Shown here: positions 1 to 8,331 of the stretch, piece after piece
Position numbering within the stretch: the first letter of the stretch is position 1
Layout of the letters: each line of letters opens with the position of its first letter
NCBI GenBank assembly: GCA_024403255.1
Contig: JAKSSE010000001.1
Span: 40,390-104,389 of the forward strand
DNA: 64,000 nt
Source of the DNA: Lachnospiraceae bacterium
GTDB lineage: Bacteria; Bacillota; Clostridia; Lachnospirales; Lachnospiraceae
Direction of reading: 5' to 3'
Translations under genes and position numbers: made by a program
Notes under the pieces: model-generated
What the model was told of the DNA's origin: nothing
Seen by the model: the letters and a program-made list of their open reading frames with translations, nothing else
Database searches by the model: none

Positions 1-1
1 A

Positions 2-1198
2 CTCTTAAAACCTTCTTCGGATGTTGGATCTCAGGTTATTGTCCATGGTAAGTCTATAGGCAATATGAAAGCCGACGAATATTATAAATTTAAGCCAAAG
101 CTTATCCCTGAAATTTTATCTTCGTATGAAAAATTAAGCGAAGAAAATGATTTAATCATAATAGAGGGCGCAGGCTCACCGGCTGAGATAAATTTAAAGG
201 AAAATGATATTGTAAATATGGGACTGGCAAAATTGGTCGATGCACCGGTTTTACTTGTAGGAGATATTGACTTAGGCGGAGTGTTTGCCCAACTTATAGG
301 GACGCTCATTCTTCTTGAAGATGAAGAAAAAGAACGAATAAAGGGTTTATTAATCAATAAGTTTAGAGGGGATGTAAATCTTTTAAAACCAGGAATAACT
401 CAGCTTGAAGAAAAAGCGAATAAAAAAGTTATTGGTGTTGTTCCAATGGTTAAAGCAAATATAGAGCAGGAAGATAGTGTGACATCCGCTTTTGTTAATA
501 AAAAGACGGAAGGAAAAGTTGATATAGCCATTATCAGACTTCCGTATATTTCAAATTTTACTGATTTTGAAGTATTAAAGCTAAATGAAAATGCTAATGT
601 CAGATTTGTGGATAAGGTATCAGAATTTGGAAATCCGGATCTTATTATTTTACCTGGCACAAAAAGTACAATAGCTGATTTAAGATGGCTTAAACAGGAA
701 AAGCTGGCCGATGAAATAATATGTTCCAAGGCTCCAATAGTTGGAATCTGTGGGGGTTATCAGATGCTTGGTGAAGAAATAGAAGACCCGGATCAGATTG
801 AAACAGGCGGCCAGGAAAAAGGGCTTGGACTTCTTGCTCATAAAACGATTCTTGATAGTGAAAAGACCACAAAGCAGGTTAGTGGTACTTTTGAAAATCT
901 AAGAGGCGTTTTTGAAATACTAAATGGCACAACTTATGAGGGGTATGAGATTCATAACGGTAAGACTGAAATTACTGGGAAAACAACCCGCGAAAACATT
1001 TTAGGGACGTACGTCCATGGTATTTTTGATAAAGGAAATATAGCTTCAATCCTTGTAAACCATTTGGCTAATATTGAAGTAGATGCTAGTAATCTTGATT
1101 ATCAAGAATATAAAATGGATCAGTATGATCTTATTGCAGATGCAATTGAAGAGTCGATAAACATCGAAGAACTTAAAAAAATAATTGGATTAGAATGA
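2..1198 (+). CDS. cobQ: Cobyric acid synthase, C-terminal part (5' end outside window)
   Basis: Glutamine-dependent amidase that amidates the b, d, e and g side chains of adenosyl-cobyrinate a,c-diamide to give cobyric acid. The frame is open from base 2 and reads LKPSSDVGSQVIVHGKSIGN before the first internal ATG at 65, which matches the middle of CobQ/CbiP. The gene therefore enters the window already in progress, and 65 is not the start. The visible part covers the rest of the dethiobiotin-synthetase-like ATPase domain and a C-terminal class I amidotransferase domain, with the nucleophile Cys in VGICGGYQMLGE and the catalytic His in GTYVHGIFD. Its last four bases overlap cobT, the first of a chain of overlaps in this cobalamin operon. 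Confidence 0.95.
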   Translation, partial: LLKPSSDVGSQVIVHGKSIGNMKADEYYKFKPKLIPEILSSYEKLSEENDLIIIEGAGSPAEINLKENDIVNMGLAKLVDAPVLLVGDIDLGGVFAQLIGTLILLEDEEKERIKGLLINKFRGDVNLLKPGITQLEEKANKKVIGVVPMVKANIEQEDSVTSAFVNKKTEGKVDIAIIRLPYISNFTDFEVLKLNENANVRFVDKVSEFGNPDLIILPGTKSTIADLRWLKQEKLADEIICSKAPIVGICGGYQMLGEEIEDPDQIETGGQEKGLGLLAHKTILDSEKTTKQVSGTFENLRGVFEILNGTTYEGYEIHNGKTEITGKTTRENILGTYVHGIFDKGNIASILVNHLANIEVDASNLDYQEYKMDQYDLIADAIEESINIEELKKIIGLE

Positions 1199-2214
1199 AC
1201 ATAGAATTACGAAAAAAGATAAAACAAAACTGGGATAACATCATAAAACCGATAGACTCTTTGGGAGATTTTGAGGATCTTGTTGCAGAGCTTGGAGCTG
1301 TGCTTGAAGATGAAAGAGTAAATCTTTTCCCTGCAACTTTGATTACTTTTTGCGCTGATAATGGAGTAATAAAAGAAGGTGTGGCACAGTCTGATGAAAG
1401 TGTTACTTTGACTGTTGCAAAATCTTTTGCAAATAGAAATTCCTGTGTGTGTCTTATGGCAGATGAAGCCGGAATAGATATTTATCCAGTAAATATTGGA
1501 ATGAAGCTTGATATCGATATGCCTGGCATTAAAAATAATATCGTTGCAAAAGGAACCAAAGATTTTTATATTGAAAAAGCGATGACTAAAAAAGAGATGG
1601 AAAAAGCCTTTTTAGTAGGAGCAGATACACTTAGTGAAGTCACAAAAAATGGTGCAAAATGTGTCCTTCTTGGGGAGATGGGAATTGGAAATACCACAAC
1701 ATCGGCGGCAGTTATATCTGCTCTTTTAAAAGTAGATGCAAATGAGATAACTGGACGAGGCGCAGGCCTTAATGACGAAGGTCTTTTGATAAAAAAGAGA
1801 GTCATAAATGAATCTATAAAAAAATATAATCTTTTTGAAGCTGATGCTAAAGAAGTTCTAAGCTGTGTTGGTGGTTTTGATATCTGTGGAATGGTGGGCG
1901 TAATACTAAAAGCAGTTGAGCTTTCTGTTCCAGTTATTTTGGATGGGCTTATCACAGCTGCGGCTGCTTTGGCAGCGTGTAAGATAGACGAAAGGGCAAT
2001 AGATTATATTTTCTTTACCCATGAAGGAAAGGAAAAAGGTGTAGTTAAGGTTGCCGATTACCTTGGGAAAAAGACTTACATAAAAGGAAATCTTGCTTTG
2101 GGTGAAGGTTCAGGTGCAGTTGCGTTTATGGCACTTTTAAAGAATATTAAAACGATATACGATACTCAGGCTTCTTTTGAAGAAAGAGGTATGGAGGCTT
2201 ATAAAAGATTTTGA
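1195..2214 (+). CDS. cobT: Nicotinate-nucleotide--dimethylbenzimidazole phosphoribosyltransferase
   Basis: 339 aa, the usual CobT length. It transfers phosphoribose from nicotinate mononucleotide to the lower-ligand base, giving alpha-ribazole phosphate for the nucleotide loop of cobalamin. Visible signatures are FCADNGVIKEGVAQSD near residue 57, the conserved GIGNTTTSAA phosphate-binding stretch in the middle, TGRGAGLND, and near the C-terminus LALGEGSGAV with the catalytic Glu. The start ATG overlaps the cobQ stop and the stop overlaps the cobU start, so translation is probably coupled. The lower-ligand base used cannot be read from the sequence. Confidence 0.95.
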   Translation: MNIELRKKIKQNWDNIIKPIDSLGDFEDLVAELGAVLEDERVNLFPATLITFCADNGVIKEGVAQSDESVTLTVAKSFANRNSCVCLMADEAGIDIYPVNIGMKLDIDMPGIKNNIVAKGTKDFYIEKAMTKKEMEKAFLVGADTLSEVTKNGAKCVLLGEMGIGNTTTSAAVISALLKVDANEITGRGAGLNDEGLLIKKRVINESIKKYNLFEADAKEVLSCVGGFDICGMVGVILKAVELSVPVILDGLITAAAALAACKIDERAIDYIFFTHEGKEKGVVKVADYLGKKTYIKGNLALGEGSGAVAFMALLKNIKTIYDTQASFEERGMEAYKRF

Positions 2215-2741
2215 TTTTAGTATATGGTGCTGCTGGCAGTGGAAAATCTGAGGCCGCTGAAAATATCATAGTGTCTTTGGCGAAAAAGGAAAATCTTCCT
2301 TTGGTTTATATGGCAACTATGGAAAATACTTCAGAGGCGGCAAAAGAAAGAATTAAAAGGCATAGAAAACTTCGGGAGGGGAAGGGCTTTTTTACTATAG
2401 AGGAGATGAAAAAGCTTTCTAATCATTTGACTGAAGTGAAAGATAAATGCGTCCTTGTTGAGTGCATGTCAAATCTGGTTGCAAACATTTTCTTTTCTGA
2501 TGAAAAAGAAGAAATCAAGAATGTAAAAGAGGATGTAAGAAAACTTCTTAGGGAAGCCAAAGAGGTAGTCATAGTGACAAATAACATTTTTGAAGAAGGA
2601 AAATCTTCTGATGAAATGTGTGATGAATATATGAAGGCTCTAGCTAAGATAAATATGGAGCTTGCAGACGAGGCAGAATGTGTTTTAGAGATTTGCCGCG
2701 GTGAAGAGATCTTTTTAAAAGGGGATAAATGTTGGACATAA
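2211..2741 (+). CDS. cobU: Adenosylcobinamide kinase / adenosylcobinamide-phosphate guanylyltransferase
   Basis: 176 aa, normal for CobU. It phosphorylates adenosylcobinamide and then attaches GMP, activating it for joining with alpha-ribazole. The N-terminus carries the P-loop GAAGSGKS; canonical CobU has GGARSGKS. The segment RIKRHRKLR contains the His that accepts GMP in characterised CobU. The C-terminal part is less typical than in most CobU proteins: the usual NEVG-x-G-IVP block is missing here and a related block sits in the small gene at 3490. It overlaps cobT by 4 bases and cobS by 13. Confidence 0.88.
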   Translation: MILVYGAAGSGKSEAAENIIVSLAKKENLPLVYMATMENTSEAAKERIKRHRKLREGKGFFTIEEMKKLSNHLTEVKDKCVLVECMSNLVANIFFSDEKEEIKNVKEDVRKLLREAKEVVIVTNNIFEEGKSSDEMCDEYMKALAKINMELADEAECVLEICRGEEIFLKGDKCWT

Positions 2742-3499
2742 TAAAGTCGTTTATTGCTGCTATAAGTACATACTCAAAAATTCCAATGCCAAATGTAAAT
2801 GGGGAAGAAAAATCTTTTAGATTTACAATCGCTTTTTTCCCATTTGTTGGTGTGATAATCTATGGTCTTTTGTATTTATGGATGTTTATTACAAATAAAT
2901 TTGAATTTGACAGGGTAGTGTTTTTGCTTGGAATAATGATAATTATTGTTATGACCACCGGAGGGATTCATGTAGATGGCCTTATGGATGTTTTTGATGC
3001 AAAATGCTCATATGGGGATACGAAAAAGAAACTTGAGATATTAAAAGATCCTCATATTGGGGCTTTTTCTGTCATAAAACTGCTTGAATACGTTGGTGTA
3101 TTTTTTGCAGGTTTATTACTAATTAAAGAAGAATACATGCCAGCTTTATTTTTGATGGTTATTTTTTCAAGAATACTAAGTGGCCTTTCTGTCTGCCTTT
3201 TTAATGGAGCGAAAGAAAGCGGTATGATTGCATACATAAAACGAACAGCGTCAAAAGGTTGTGTGCCATTTTTGTGCATCCAGTTTTTAATAGCATTAGT
3301 AACTTGCATTTTATTCTTTGGAATAAGGATGCTTATTCCAGTTTTTGCGTCTGCCATCTATTTTGGTTATTACAAGTATAGAACAAATAAGGATTTTGGT
3401 GGTATTACAGGTGATACATCAGGTTATTTTTTGTGTATGACTGAACTTATATGGATTTTGGTTTTTGCTGTTTTATCGGTGGTAAGTAAATGGATTTAA
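2729..3499 (+). CDS. cobS: Adenosylcobinamide-GDP ribazoletransferase (cobalamin synthase)
   Basis: 256 aa integral membrane enzyme that joins adenosylcobinamide-GDP and alpha-ribazole (phosphate), the last assembly step. Several hydrophobic segments are visible. The family motif GGIHVDGLMDVFDA sits near residue 77, followed by KDPHIGAFSV and, near the C-terminus, FGGITGDTSGY. All are positions conserved in CobS/CobV. It overlaps cobU by 13 bases and the next gene by 10. The ATG at 2729 puts a short amphipathic segment before the first membrane helix, as in relatives. Confidence 0.94.
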   Translation: MLDIIKSFIAAISTYSKIPMPNVNGEEKSFRFTIAFFPFVGVIIYGLLYLWMFITNKFEFDRVVFLLGIMIIIVMTTGGIHVDGLMDVFDAKCSYGDTKKKLEILKDPHIGAFSVIKLLEYVGVFFAGLLLIKEEYMPALFLMVIFSRILSGLSVCLFNGAKESGMIAYIKRTASKGCVPFLCIQFLIALVTCILFFGIRMLIPVFASAIYFGYYKYRTNKDFGGITGDTSGYFLCMTELIWILVFAVLSVVSKWI

Positions 3500-3804
3500 T
3501 AACAGGTGGTCTCTATCAGGGACAAGAAGAGTACATAAAAGAAAATTATGAAAGCTGCCTTGATCTTCTAGAAAGTGTAAGGGGGCTTCTTTCTGAAGGC
3601 AAGAATGAAGATGAGATAATAGAGTGTGTCCTTGATAAAAACAAGGATGCTGTTCTTGCGATAGAGATAGGAGCAGGCTTAATTCCGGTAGATTCTTTTG
3701 AAAGAAATCTTCGGGAAGTGTACGGAAGGTGCTCCTGTGAGGTGGCTAAAAAAGCTGATAGGGTAATAAAGTTCACATGTGGGATAAAGACATATATAAA
3801 GTAA
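3490..3804 (+). CDS. Small CobU-like protein (truncated cobinamide kinase homologue)
   Basis: 104 aa. The N-terminus MDLITGGLYQGQEE aligns with the CobU P-loop region, but the invariant GKS is replaced by GQE, so classical nucleotide binding is doubtful. The C-terminal half (IEIGAGLIPVDSFERNLREV, then GRCSCEVAKKADRVIKF and CGIKTYIK) matches the end of CobU (NEVG-x-G-IVP ... GR ... CGI ... K). The central part of CobU is missing. Short CobU-like proteins next to cobS or cobC occur in Clostridia; their function is not established to my knowledge. It overlaps cobS by 10 bases and the phosphatase gene by 28. A partner or regulator of the full-length CobU encoded at 2211 is an inference. Confidence 0.7.
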   Translation: MDLITGGLYQGQEEYIKENYESCLDLLESVRGLLSEGKNEDEIIECVLDKNKDAVLAIEIGAGLIPVDSFERNLREVYGRCSCEVAKKADRVIKFTCGIKTYIK

Positions 3805-4388
3805 AAGTAAATTTCATAAGACATGGGAGAACTCCTTCTAATGAAAAACATTTATACCTTTCATATACGGATGAATCTCTTTCAGAGGAAGGAAAAAAAG
3901 AACTTAAAAAAAACTCGTATCCGCCTTGTGATATTGTTTTTACAAGCGGCTTAAAAAGATGTAATGAAACTGCAAAGATTATTTACGAAAAAAATGATAT
4001 AATAGAAATTGCAGATTTTTTGGAAATTGATTTTGGCATTTTTGAATTAAAAAGCTACGAAGACTTAAAAGAGAATCCTGACTACATTGAATGGATTGAT
4101 AAAAGAGGAATGATTGCCCCAAAAGGCGGTGAATCAAGACCTGAATTTATCAACAGACTAAAAAGGGGATTTTATAAAGCTTTATCAATGTCAAAGGAGG
4201 CTGATGAAATTTCTTTAGTTGTGCATGGTGGCACAATCATGGGAATAATAAGCAGCTTCACTAAGTTAGACTATTATGATGTTCAACTTAAAAATGCAGC
4301 AGTATTAAGCTGCATGGTTGAATTTGGGGAGAACAATGGCGTTATTTTCATATCACATTTTAGCCTTATGGTTGGGAGTGGTTCTTGA
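3777..4388 (+). CDS. cobC: Histidine phosphatase family protein, probable alpha-ribazole phosphatase
   Basis: 203 aa member of the phosphoglycerate-mutase-like superfamily. The catalytic motif FIRHGRTPSNE is near residue 14, and the second catalytic His is in LVVHGGTIMG. The position between cobS and cbiB suggests removal of phosphate from alpha-ribazole phosphate (or adenosylcobalamin 5'-phosphate), the CobC role. The superfamily is broad, so the substrate comes from context only. The only ATG available, at 3777, lies 28 bases inside the previous gene. The C-terminus overlaps cbiB by 53 bases. A second family member is at 16226. Confidence 0.82.
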   Translation: MWDKDIYKVKVNFIRHGRTPSNEKHLYLSYTDESLSEEGKKELKKNSYPPCDIVFTSGLKRCNETAKIIYEKNDIIEIADFLEIDFGIFELKSYEDLKENPDYIEWIDKRGMIAPKGGESRPEFINRLKRGFYKALSMSKEADEISLVVHGGTIMGIISSFTKLDYYDVQLKNAAVLSCMVEFGENNGVIFISHFSLMVGSGS

Positions 4389-5337
4389 CAGTATTGTTGG
4401 AGATCCGCACTTTTTGCCGCATCCAATAAGACTTATTGGGAGATGGATTTCATTTCTTGATAAGAAGATGCTAGGAGAAAAGCCAGATGAAGTATCTGCT
4501 AAAAAACAAAAGGGCAGGGGCTTTTTACTAGTACTTCTCGTGATAATACCGGTAGCTGTTATTACTTTTTTCATTACATATGGCCTTTATAGAGTAAATA
4601 TTTATGCTGGCACGGTAGCAGAAACTATTATTTCTTTTTATTGTCTTTCTTTAAAGAGTCTTTTTATAGAAAGCGGAAATGTAGTAATTGCATTAAGAGA
4701 GGAAGGTCTTGATGGGGCAAGAAAATCACTTTCAATGATAGTTGGAAGAGATACTAAAGATCTTTCAGTTAAAGAAGTGATAAAGGCAACTGTTGAGACT
4801 ATTGCGGAAAATACTTCAGATGGGGTAGTTGCACCTTTATTTTATCTTTTGTTAGGTGGCCCTGTTCTGGGTATGGTATATAAGGCAATAAACACCATGG
4901 ACTCAATGGTCGGCTATAAAAATGACAGATATGAAAATTTTGGTTTTTTTGCAGCAAAACTTGATGATATAGCAAACTTTATTCCAAGCAGATTTGCAGC
5001 TTTTCTGGTGATTTTTACTTCTGCAATGATGAAAAATGAATTTTCTGGAAAAGAAGCAAGAAGGATATATAAAAGAGACAGATTTAACCATAAAAGTCCT
5101 AACAGTGCTCAGACAGAATCGGCTTTTGCAGGGGCGATGGGGATTATGCTTGGAGGCGGTGCATCCTATTTTGGAAAATGGGTTGATAAGCCAACAATTG
5201 GAGATGAGACCAGGGAAATCGAAATAGAAGATGTTGATAGAGCACACCGGATAATGATAGTGTCCTACAGTACGTTTCTTTGTCTTATCCTACTTTTAGA
5301 TGCTGCATTGTGGTATTCAATTAGAGGTAGCTTATGA
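4336..5337 (+). CDS. cbiB: Adenosylcobinamide-phosphate synthase, membrane protein
   Basis: 333 aa from the chosen start. It condenses cobyric acid with aminopropanol (phosphate) to form adenosylcobinamide (phosphate). The typical N-terminal segment is a membrane helix followed by DSIVGDPHFLPHPIRLIGRW. Also visible are TVETIAENTSDGVVAPLFY in the middle and MDSMVGYKNDRYENFG, both classic CbiB/CobD signatures. ATG 4336 is preferred over the upstream in-frame ATG 4318 because GGGGAG at 4326-4331 is correctly placed and relatives start close to the first helix. It overlaps the phosphatase gene upstream and cobD downstream by four bases. Confidence 0.93.
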   Translation: MALFSYHILALWLGVVLDSIVGDPHFLPHPIRLIGRWISFLDKKMLGEKPDEVSAKKQKGRGFLLVLLVIIPVAVITFFITYGLYRVNIYAGTVAETIISFYCLSLKSLFIESGNVVIALREEGLDGARKSLSMIVGRDTKDLSVKEVIKATVETIAENTSDGVVAPLFYLLLGGPVLGMVYKAINTMDSMVGYKNDRYENFGFFAAKLDDIANFIPSRFAAFLVIFTSAMMKNEFSGKEARRIYKRDRFNHKSPNSAQTESAFAGAMGIMLGGGASYFGKWVDKPTIGDETREIEIEDVDRAHRIMIVSYSTFLCLILLLDAALWYSIRGSL

Positions 5338-6365
5338 AAAAAATTCATGGTGGAGATGGGTACAACTATGATGAGATGTATGATTATTCAATCAATGTCA
5401 ATCCACTAGGTGCGCCCCAAAGTGTAAAGGATGCGTTAAAGAAAGCCGCAGACAGAGTAGAGGCTTATCCTTCATATGGCTCTTTGGAAGTGAAAAATAA
5501 GCTTGCTAAAACACTTGATATACCACCTGAATTTATAAATGTTACTGCTGGTGCGTCAGAAGCATTTATGGCTATTGCGCATGGAAGAAATTATCAGAAT
5601 GTAGCGATTAAAGCGCCAAGTTTTTATGGGTATGAATATGCATTAAAGGCTGCAGGAAGCAGACTTGAGCACTTTACAACCCAGGGTTTCCAAAATTTTT
5701 TAAAAGGCTACAGGGGTGATGCGATTTTTATGGCAAATCCTAATAACCCTGATGGCGAATTCTTTGATCATGACTCCATGCTGGAGATGGCTCAACTTGC
5801 AAAAGATCATAGTATGGACCTTATAGTGGATGAATGCTTTTTGACCCTTTCAGGACATGAAAAGGACAGCCTCGTTTACGATATAAAAAATGATCCGGTT
5901 GGGATGAATCATGTGATTGTGGTTCGAAGCTTTACAAAAACCTTTGCCATCCCAGGAGCCAGAATAGGTTATTTTGTGACCAGTAACAAGGCATATCATA
6001 AGATGATCACGCCGCAGCTTATTGAGTGGAATGCATCCAATCTCGCGCAGGCCGCTGCTTTAGCAGCTTTGGATGAAACAGGCAGCTATATTGATAGAGC
6101 TGTAAATATTATCAAAGAAGAAAGACCAAGACTTATAAAAGCTCTTATAGATAAGGGCTTTGAGGTTCCAGAGTATGAATCTGGTGCAAACTATATTTTC
6201 TTTAAAGGGCCTGCTGGACTTAAGGATAAATTTATTGAAAAGGGGTTCTTTATAAGAGACTGTAGTAATTACTATGGACTTAAAGATGGTGATTATCGTA
6301 TTGCAGTAAGAGATAGGGCTGCAAATGATGCATTCATAAACGCTTTAAATGGCATTGAACTATAG
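5334..6365 (+). CDS. cobD: Threonine-phosphate decarboxylase-like aminotransferase
   Basis: 343 aa PLP enzyme of aminotransferase fold type I, close to histidinol-phosphate aminotransferases. The N-terminus HGGDGYNYDEMYDYSINVNP is typical of the CobD branch (L-threonine-O-3-phosphate decarboxylase), which makes aminopropanol phosphate for CbiB. The PLP-binding Lys is in RSFTKTFAIPGARIGY. Other fold features are ANPNNPDG and VDECF. Sequence alone cannot fully exclude HisC activity, but the operon position between cbiB and cbiD supports the cobalamin role. This is the last gene before the only sizeable gap in the operon. Confidence 0.9.
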   Translation: MKKIHGGDGYNYDEMYDYSINVNPLGAPQSVKDALKKAADRVEAYPSYGSLEVKNKLAKTLDIPPEFINVTAGASEAFMAIAHGRNYQNVAIKAPSFYGYEYALKAAGSRLEHFTTQGFQNFLKGYRGDAIFMANPNNPDGEFFDHDSMLEMAQLAKDHSMDLIVDECFLTLSGHEKDSLVYDIKNDPVGMNHVIVVRSFTKTFAIPGARIGYFVTSNKAYHKMITPQLIEWNASNLAQAAALAALDETGSYIDRAVNIIKEERPRLIKALIDKGFEVPEYESGANYIFFKGPAGLKDKFIEKGFFIRDCSNYYGLKDGDYRIAVRDRAANDAFINALNGIEL

Positions 6366-6393
6366 TCTGGCATATTTTATAAAATGGAATAAA

Positions 6394-6428
6394 GGGGGAG
6401 TGGTTTCTTTGTTTGAAACTGCTCCTTT
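6394..6428 (+). terminator. Hairpin between the late and early cobalamin gene blocks
   Basis: Arms GGAGTGGTTTC (6397-6407) and GAAACTGCTCC (6415-6425) pair over 11 bp with two G-U pairs around a TTTGTTT loop. Three more G-U pairs can extend the base. Only TTTAGTT follows, so it is a weak or partial intrinsic terminator at best. It could attenuate, or act as an RNA-processing or stability element between cobD and cbiD. It is too short for a cobalamin riboswitch. Confidence 0.5.
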
Positions 6429-6452
6429 AGTTAATATATAGGGCTTTGATAG

Positions 6453-7571
6453 ATGAGAAATGGTTTTACAACAGGAAGCTGTGCTGCTGCAGCGGCAAAG
6501 GCATCAGCTTATCAGTTACTTTTTCAACATAATATAGATGCTATAAAAATTGATACTCCTTCGGGGGTATCTTTTGATGCAAAGTTAGTAGAATCCTACT
6601 ATGACGGAGAACTCTCTATTTGTGCAATAAAAAAAGACTCTGGAGATGACCCTGATATTACTGATGGAATCAGAATTTATGCAAAAGTATCCTACGGCAA
6701 TGCAAATGAGAAAGGTGTTTATATAAAAGGTGGCCCAGGCATAGGCAAGGTGACAAGAAAAGGCCTTGAGATGCCTGTAGGAGAATGGGCAATAAATTCT
6801 GTTCCAAGAGAAATGATAAAAAATGAAGTCCTTCAGATTATGGAATTATGTGACTATGAGGGAACATTAATAGTTGAAATTTTTGCACCAGAAGGAGAAG
6901 AAATCGCAAAGAAAACTTTTAATCCACACATGGGTATTGAGGGTGGAATATCAATCTTAGGAACGAGTGGTATTGTTGAGCCGATGAGTAAAAAAGCTCT
7001 TTTGGACACTATAAAACTTGACCTTAAGATGCAGTATGAGGAAGGCGCAAAGGTAGCAGTAATTGTGCCAGGAAATTATGGCGAAACATTCCTTTCTAAA
7101 ACATATGGGGTAAATCCAGACAAAATAGTTGCCTGCTCCAACTTTGTTGGTGAAGCTTTAGACTATGCTGTAGAGGTTGGTTTTGAGAAAATTCTTTTTA
7201 CAGGACACACAGGAAAACTTGTCAAAGTATCGGGCGGTATTATGAATACTCATTCTAAAGAAGCCGACTGCAGAATGGAATTAATGCTTAGCGCCCTGAT
7301 TAAAACTGCGAAAGAACTTGAAATAGAAGTTTCTATGGAACTGATGGAAAATATACTTTCGCAGGTTTCAACTACAGCCGTTCTTGAAATATTAGAAGAT
7401 GAGCATGTTTTATATCCAGTATGTGAAACGATTCTTGAAAGAATACTTTTTTACATGAAAAAGAGAATAGATGATAAAGCACAGATAGAGTGCATTTTAT
7501 ATGAGAACAGTTTTGGGACTCTTGCAAAATCAAAAAAAGCAGAACTTTTTTTAGGAATGATAGATGACTAA
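6453..7571 (+). CDS. cbiD: Cobalt-precorrin-5B C1-methyltransferase
   Basis: 372 aa, normal length. CbiD methylates C1 during ring contraction in the anaerobic (cobalt-early) pathway, and its presence marks that route. The N-terminal RNGFTTGSCAAAAAKA is the family hallmark. GGPGIGKVTRKGL and GTSGIVEPMS follow, then VPGNYGE and LFTGHTGKLVK. It starts an all-ring-synthesis block after the only gap in the operon (87 bases) and overlaps cbiF by 8 bases. Confidence 0.95.
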   Translation: MRNGFTTGSCAAAAAKASAYQLLFQHNIDAIKIDTPSGVSFDAKLVESYYDGELSICAIKKDSGDDPDITDGIRIYAKVSYGNANEKGVYIKGGPGIGKVTRKGLEMPVGEWAINSVPREMIKNEVLQIMELCDYEGTLIVEIFAPEGEEIAKKTFNPHMGIEGGISILGTSGIVEPMSKKALLDTIKLDLKMQYEEGAKVAVIVPGNYGETFLSKTYGVNPDKIVACSNFVGEALDYAVEVGFEKILFTGHTGKLVKVSGGIMNTHSKEADCRMELMLSALIKTAKELEIEVSMELMENILSQVSTTAVLEILEDEHVLYPVCETILERILFYMKKRIDDKAQIECILYENSFGTLAKSKKAELFLGMIDD

Positions 7572-8331
7572 GATTTATTTTGTTGGTGCTGGGTGTGGCG
7601 CAAAAGATTTAATAACGGTAAGGGGGATGAACATTCTAAAAGATGCGGATATTATTGTTTATGCCGGATCTTTGGTTAATCCTGAACTTTTGACATATAA
7701 CGAAACAAAAGCAGAGATATATAATAGCGCCACAATGACCCTGGATGAGGTTATGGAAGTGTTAATTGGTGGAGCTAGAAACAATAAAAAAGTTGTTAGA
7801 CTTCATACCGGAGATCCCTCACTGTACGGAGCTATAGGTGAGCAGATACGGATTTTGAAAAAAGAGAGTATTTCTTATGAAGTGGTTCCTGGTGTTTCAG
7901 CAGCTTTTGGAGCTGCAGCGTCATTAGCATGCGAGATGACTTTGCCTGATGTTTCTCAAACTGTGATTCTGACAAGGATGGAAGGTAAAACAAAAGTTCC
8001 CAAGAAAGAAGCTATAGAGAATTTAGCCAGGGTTGGGGCAACTATGGCTATTTATCTTTCAGGAACCAGGGCTAAAGATTTAGCAGATAAACTTCTTTTG
8101 GGCGGCTATAAAAAAGATACCCCTGTTGCGGTATGTCATAAGGCAACCTGGGATGATGAAGTAATTATACGTTCTGATGTAGAACATATGGCAAAAGTTG
8201 TAGAAGAAAATAATATTGAAAATACAACGTTGTTTTTGGTGGGAGATTCTGTAGGGGAAGATTCTGATTTTGAACTTTCAAAGCTTTATGCACCGGACTT
8301 TTCCACAGCATTTAGAAAGGCGAAAGAATGA
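7564..8331 (+). CDS. cbiF: Cobalt-precorrin-4 C11-methyltransferase
   Basis: 255 aa SAM-dependent tetrapyrrole methyltransferase of the precorrin family. The N-terminal IYFVGAGCGAKDLITVRG has the SAM-binding glycine-rich loop. DADIIVYAGSLVNPELL is diagnostic for CbiF/CobM. LHTGDPSLYGAIGEQ is the conserved GDP-x-YG motif of the fold. It works between CbiH and CbiG in the anaerobic pathway. It overlaps cbiD by 8 bases and cbiG by 4. Confidence 0.95.
   Translation: MTKIYFVGAGCGAKDLITVRGMNILKDADIIVYAGSLVNPELLTYNETKAEIYNSATMTLDEVMEVLIGGARNNKKVVRLHTGDPSLYGAIGEQIRILKKESISYEVVPGVSAAFGAAASLACEMTLPDVSQTVILTRMEGKTKVPKKEAIENLARVGATMAIYLSGTRAKDLADKLLLGGYKKDTPVAVCHKATWDDEVIIRSDVEHMAKVVEENNIENTTLFLVGDSVGEDSDFELSKLYAPDFSTAFRKAKE

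Noticed and set aside
65..67. ATG 65 as the cobQ start
   Set aside because: The frame is open upstream to base 2 and those codons match CobQ, so 65 is internal.
6366..6452. Cobalamin riboswitch before cbiD
   Set aside because: The gap is only 87 bases and shows a simple stem. A cobalamin riboswitch is much larger with a conserved B12 box, which I cannot find.
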